Part shown: positions 61,120-64,000 of the stretch, in pieces
Position numbering within the stretch: the first letter of the stretch is position 1
Layout: each line of letters opens with the position of its first letter
Assembly (NCBI RefSeq): GCF_002127325.2
Contig: NC_035435.2
Location: 8,033,800 to 8,097,799 of the forward strand
Source of the DNA: Helianthus annuus
Taxonomy: Eukaryota; Streptophyta; Magnoliopsida; Asterales; Asteraceae
Length of the DNA stretch: 64,000 bases
Direction of reading: 5' to 3'
The notes under the pieces: model-generated
What the model saw: only the letters and a program-made list of their open reading frames with translations
What the model was told of the DNA's origin: nothing
Database searches by the model: none
Program-made: the position numbers and the translations under genes

Positions 61120-62118
61120 TCTCCTTAAGTATTGTTGTATTTACAATTTAGTCCCTGCGTGGACATTTATCGTATTTTAGTCCCTACGTGGACTTATCTT
61201 TTAGTCCCTGCGTGGACATCTATCTTGTGTTTGGTCCCTGCGTGGATATGTTTTGCTATAAACCTCTGCGTAGGTAATTATTTATTTAAAAAGTCCCGTT
61301 TAGGGCAGCGTGTAATCATATTTGAATTTTATGGAATGTTATGTTATAAATTTCATTTTTGTTATTATTATATATGAAATAAATCAAAAATCGTTCCTTT
61401 TAAATTTAAATCTGCCTAAATAAAGAATCTTAAGAGTGAAACCTAGCCAGGTGTCTTTATAAGATCCGGCCAAGATGGTAAGACCTGATTAAAAGATTCA
61501 GATTTCCTGTTAACCTCTGTAATCATGTTAACATTCATGGCAGATGTGACTCGTTAGAAAAAAAAATCGCACGCGTCATTCTTGTATAAGAATCCTTCTA
61601 AGGATTCCAAAGCCCAAATTAATGATTTATAAATCATGGGTTAAATCATCAATAAAGATGATCATTTATTAAAACATCCATTAGCGATGTAGTGCCTACG
61701 GGCCAAACTTATTAAACATCCATTAGCGATATAGTGCCTACGGGCCAAATTTTTAAAACATCCATTAGTGATGTAGTGCCTACGGGCCATAATTTTTGTC
61801 ATATAAGACAAAAGGCAGTGGTAGTCTATGACTCCCTGACAGAAAAGGTAAAAGGACTACGGTTCAAACCTTCATGCCTTGATTCTCTGAAATCCCGGCT
61901 AATATTATAAAAACGTCCTCGTGACTAGGCTTTTATGCCACTAACAATATTGTTTGTAATTAGGATAAATTATGTTCAAATCCTAAATAAAAGTGAGTAA
62001 CAAAATTAACCAGAAATGGTCTCTGTTACCATGGTTAATGAATTGCCATAAAAGACAATTCCATAACAAACTCCTAAATAAAATTTTTCGTTATCTTCTG
62101 TAGCAGATTCAAGTTACC
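61120..62118 (+). other. Inter-ORF region of element F with tandem repeats and predicted acceptor
   Basis: It mirrors 36225-37219 of D: four AGTCCCTGCGTGGAC repeats (61143-61255), three GTAGTGCCTACGGGCC repeats with ACATCCATTAG (61669-61790), and a splice-acceptor-like TGTAGCAG ending at 62106, 12 nt before the gag-pol ATG. No ORF. Confidence 0.75.
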
Positions 62119-64000
62119 ATGGCTGATCCAAGTGGGGAGAATAGTCATTCGAAAGAAGACGAATACGATAACGCCCAGGTTCATTTGACGGGCGCTGAAT
62201 TAAAAGCTCTTGTCGACAATGCTGTTAAGGCTGCCCTGGATCGACAATACGAGGAGTATACTGAATCCCGGAGCAGGACCATATCTAAACCACACTCAAA
62301 GCCGAAAACCCACTCAAAATCTCATAGCAAACCACCGTCTAAGCCCAAAAAGGACGATGATAATCACTCATCCAATGAAAACAGTGTCCGTCCAGAAAGA
62401 GTGTATACTGATGCGTCTCGCGCCAGGGGCTGTACCTACAAGTATTTTGTATCTTGTGAACCTCGAGACTTCACTGGGGAGAAAGGCGCGGTTGATTGCA
62501 TGACGTGGCTAGACGAGATGGACACCGTGCTGGACATCAGTGGGTGCGCAGAGAAAGATGTGGTAAAGTTTGTGTCACAATCATTCAAGGGCGAGGCCCT
62601 GGCTTGGTGGAGGTCTCTGGTTCAGGCCTCGGGAAAGGCTGTTCTATACAGCATGACATGGGAGGAATTCATTTATCTCATCAAGGAGAATTACTGCCCT
62701 CAACATGAGGTTGAAAAGATCGAGACCGACTTTCTATCGTTGGTTATGACGAACCTTGACTGTCAAGCTTACCTCACGAGCTTCAACACGATGTCCCGGT
62801 TGGTTCCGTATCTGGTAACCCCGGAGCCAAAGAGAATAGCTCGTTTTATCGGTGGGTTAGCCCCCGAAATAAAGGCAAGCGTAAAGGCCTCTCGGCCAGC
62901 GACCTTTAGATCTGTAGCCGACATATCTTTGTCCCTTACTCTAGATGCAGTCCAACAAAGATCGCTGAGGAACAAAGAAGCTGAGAAGAGAAAACGTGAA
63001 GATGATACTTCACGGAGGTCGGGCAAGAAGCACCGTGGAAACGGTGATAACAAGAGAGGGTCTGAGTCAAGGAAGGATGGGCAACAATCTGGTGAGAAGC
63101 CCAAGTGCAAGAATTGCAAGAGACATCACTTTGGAAAGTGTAGACTCGAACCAAACTCGCAGACTCAGTCGAAGTCGTATGCTTGCGGGTTATGCAAGTC
63201 CAAGGACCACAAGACCGTGGATTGCAAAAAGATAAAGGATGCAACCTGCTATGGCTGCAACGAGAAGGGGCACATTAAAAGCAACTGCCCTAAATATGCC
63301 AAGAAGCCTGAAGAGGCCAAGAAGACCAATGCGAGAGTCTTCAGGATGGAGGCGAAAGAAGCAGTGCTAGACGATAACGTGATCACAGGTACTTTTCTCG
63401 TAAATGATATCTTTGCAAGAGTACCTTTTGATTCGGGCGCTGATAAGTCTTTCGTAGATCATAAATTTTGCAAATTGCTGAATATGCCTGTCAAAACCTT
63501 AAATGTGAATTACGAGGTAGAGCTAGCAGATGGCACCATAGAAACCGTCTCCACTGTGTTAGATGGATGTGTGATATCCATTAAGAACCACTCTTTTCCT
63601 CTATCTCTACTTCCCTTTAAATTGGCCGGTTTTGACCTAGTATTGGGTATGGACTGGTTATCTCACAACCAGGCCCAAATCGTCTGCAACAGAAAGCAAG
63701 TGGTGATAAAGACTCCGTCTAGTGAATCGCTTACCATTCGGGGAGATACCCAGTACGGATTGCCTGAGCAAGTGACTATGCTCAAGGCTTCAAAATGTCT
63801 AAAGAAGGGTTGTGTCATTTACATGGCACAAGTGATTTTTGATAAGCCTAAACCGAAGATAGAAGACATTCCCGTCATTTCGGAATATCTAGAATTTTTC
63901 CCTGAAGATCTACCTGGGTTGCCACCAGATAGGCAAGTGGAATTCAGGATCGATATCATCCCTAGAGCAGCACCTATTGCTAGAGCACCTTACAGGCTAG
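62119..64000 (+). CDS. gag-pol: Gag-Pol of element F, N-terminal 627 codons (runs off the window)
   Basis: From ATG (MADPSGENSHSKED) the frame stays open to the last base; I checked all codons. It covers the gag capsid region with the LAWWR motif, three zinc knuckles (one atypical CKNCKRHHFGKC-type, then [14 protein letters not shown] and [14 protein letters not shown]), protease DSGAD near 63435, and the entry to RT (APYRL). It is collinear with the D protein and highly similar. Both small plus-strand ORFs at 62210-62708 are other frames of this gene. Whether it is intact downstream cannot be seen. Confidence 0.94.
   Translation, partial: MADPSGENSHSKEDEYDNAQVHLTGAELKALVDNAVKAALDRQYEEYTESRSRTISKPHSKPKTHSKSHSKPPSKPKKDDDNHSSNENSVRPERVYTDASRARGCTYKYFVSCEPRDFTGEKGAVDCMTWLDEMDTVLDISGCAEKDVVKFVSQSFKGEALAWWRSLVQASGKAVLYSMTWEEFIYLIKENYCPQHEVEKIETDFLSLVMTNLDCQAYLTSFNTMSRLVPYLVTPEPKRIARFIGGLAPEIKASVKASRPATFRSVADISLSLTLDAVQQRSLRNKEAEKRKREDDTSRRSGKKHRGNGDNKRGSESRKDGQQSGEKPKCKNCKRHHFGKCRLEPNSQTQSKSYACGLCKSKDHKTVDCKKIKDATCYGCNEKGHIKSNCPKYAKKPEEAKKTNARVFRMEAKEAVLDDNVITGTFLVNDIFARVPFDSGADKSFVDHKFCKLLNMPVKTLNVNYEVELADGTIETVSTVLDGCVISIKNHSFPLSLLPFKLAGFDLVLGMDWLSHNQAQIVCNRKQVVIKTPSSESLTIRGDTQYGLPEQVTMLKASKCLKKGCVIYMAQVIFDKPKPKIEDIPVISEYLEFFPEDLPGLPPDRQVEFRIDIIPRAAPIARAPYRL

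Larger units (their letters stand above)
25246..64000 (+). mobile_element. Element F: Ty3/gypsy chromovirus with extra ORF, host of nested elements B, D and E; continues past the window
   Basis: 5' LTR in two parts (25246-27166 and 47927-49278), primer site 49281-49294, extra ORF in two parts (49451-50282 and 60737-61119), an inter-ORF repeat region, and gag-pol from 62119 open to the end. Element B sits in the LTR and element E in the extra ORF. Removal of each with one target copy restores continuity. The proposed left target is TCAAT (25241-25245); the right copy is outside. It is the same family as D in opposite orientation. Confidence 0.9.

Overview
The window is plant nuclear DNA made almost entirely of LTR retrotransposons. 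I see no convincing host gene, tRNA, rRNA or CRISPR array. Ty3/gypsy chromovirus pol genes (Tekay/Del-like), Ty1/copia Gag of Sirevirus (Maximus/SIRE) type, LTRs of 2.5-3.5 kb and initiator-Met tRNA primer sites all indicate a large-genome dicot. Asteraceae is my guess from how the proteins look, not from a search.

Layout from left to right. (1) 1-3448: decayed gypsy pol plus a truncated 3' LTR ('A'). (2) 3449-20463: an old copia pol remnant split by two later insertions. One is a minus-strand, gag-only Sirevirus-like element 'G' (3560-14510, TSD CTAAA), itself hit by a 2,954-bp solo LTR 'C' (4469-7422, TSD ATTTA). The other is a 3,548-bp solo LTR 'H' (16752-20299, TSD GGGGA) sitting in the copia polypurine tract. 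(3) 20438-25245: a 3.19-kb unit and the first 1.62 kb of a tandem second copy. (4) 25246-64000: a plus-strand gypsy element 'F' that runs off the window. Its 5' LTR is split by a gag-only Sirevirus-like element 'B' (27167-47921, TSD ACATA). B's gag is split by a complete minus-strand gypsy element 'D' (28254-41997, TSD TCTTG). F's first ORF is split by a minus-strand gypsy element 'E' (50283-60731, TSD AGTTG). Every junction is base-exact, so the insertion order can be read: F, then B, then D; and F, then E.

The most unusual system is the D/F gypsy family. Between the primer site and gag-pol it carries an extra 404-codon ORF, here called aORF. It has an RG-rich start, a proline/serine/glutamine-rich middle and a charged basic tail. 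D and F have exactly the same reconstructed ORF length (1,215 nt). Each family member also has a GTAAGT donor about 110 nt after the LTR TATA box and an acceptor-like CAG 5 nt before the aORF ATG and 12 nt before the gag-pol ATG. I infer a retrovirus-like alternative splicing scheme that would bypass the long U5 leader. This needs RNA data.

Other notable points: an array of about 16 short palindromes in H whose arms covary; covarying hairpins in the U5 of C and E and in front of the polypurine tracts; an E insertion with a 63-bp LTR head joined to a pol 3' end at a 5-bp microhomology; and gag-only elements that conserve a long non-coding 3' region. LTR divergence counts in this report were made by eye and are approximate.
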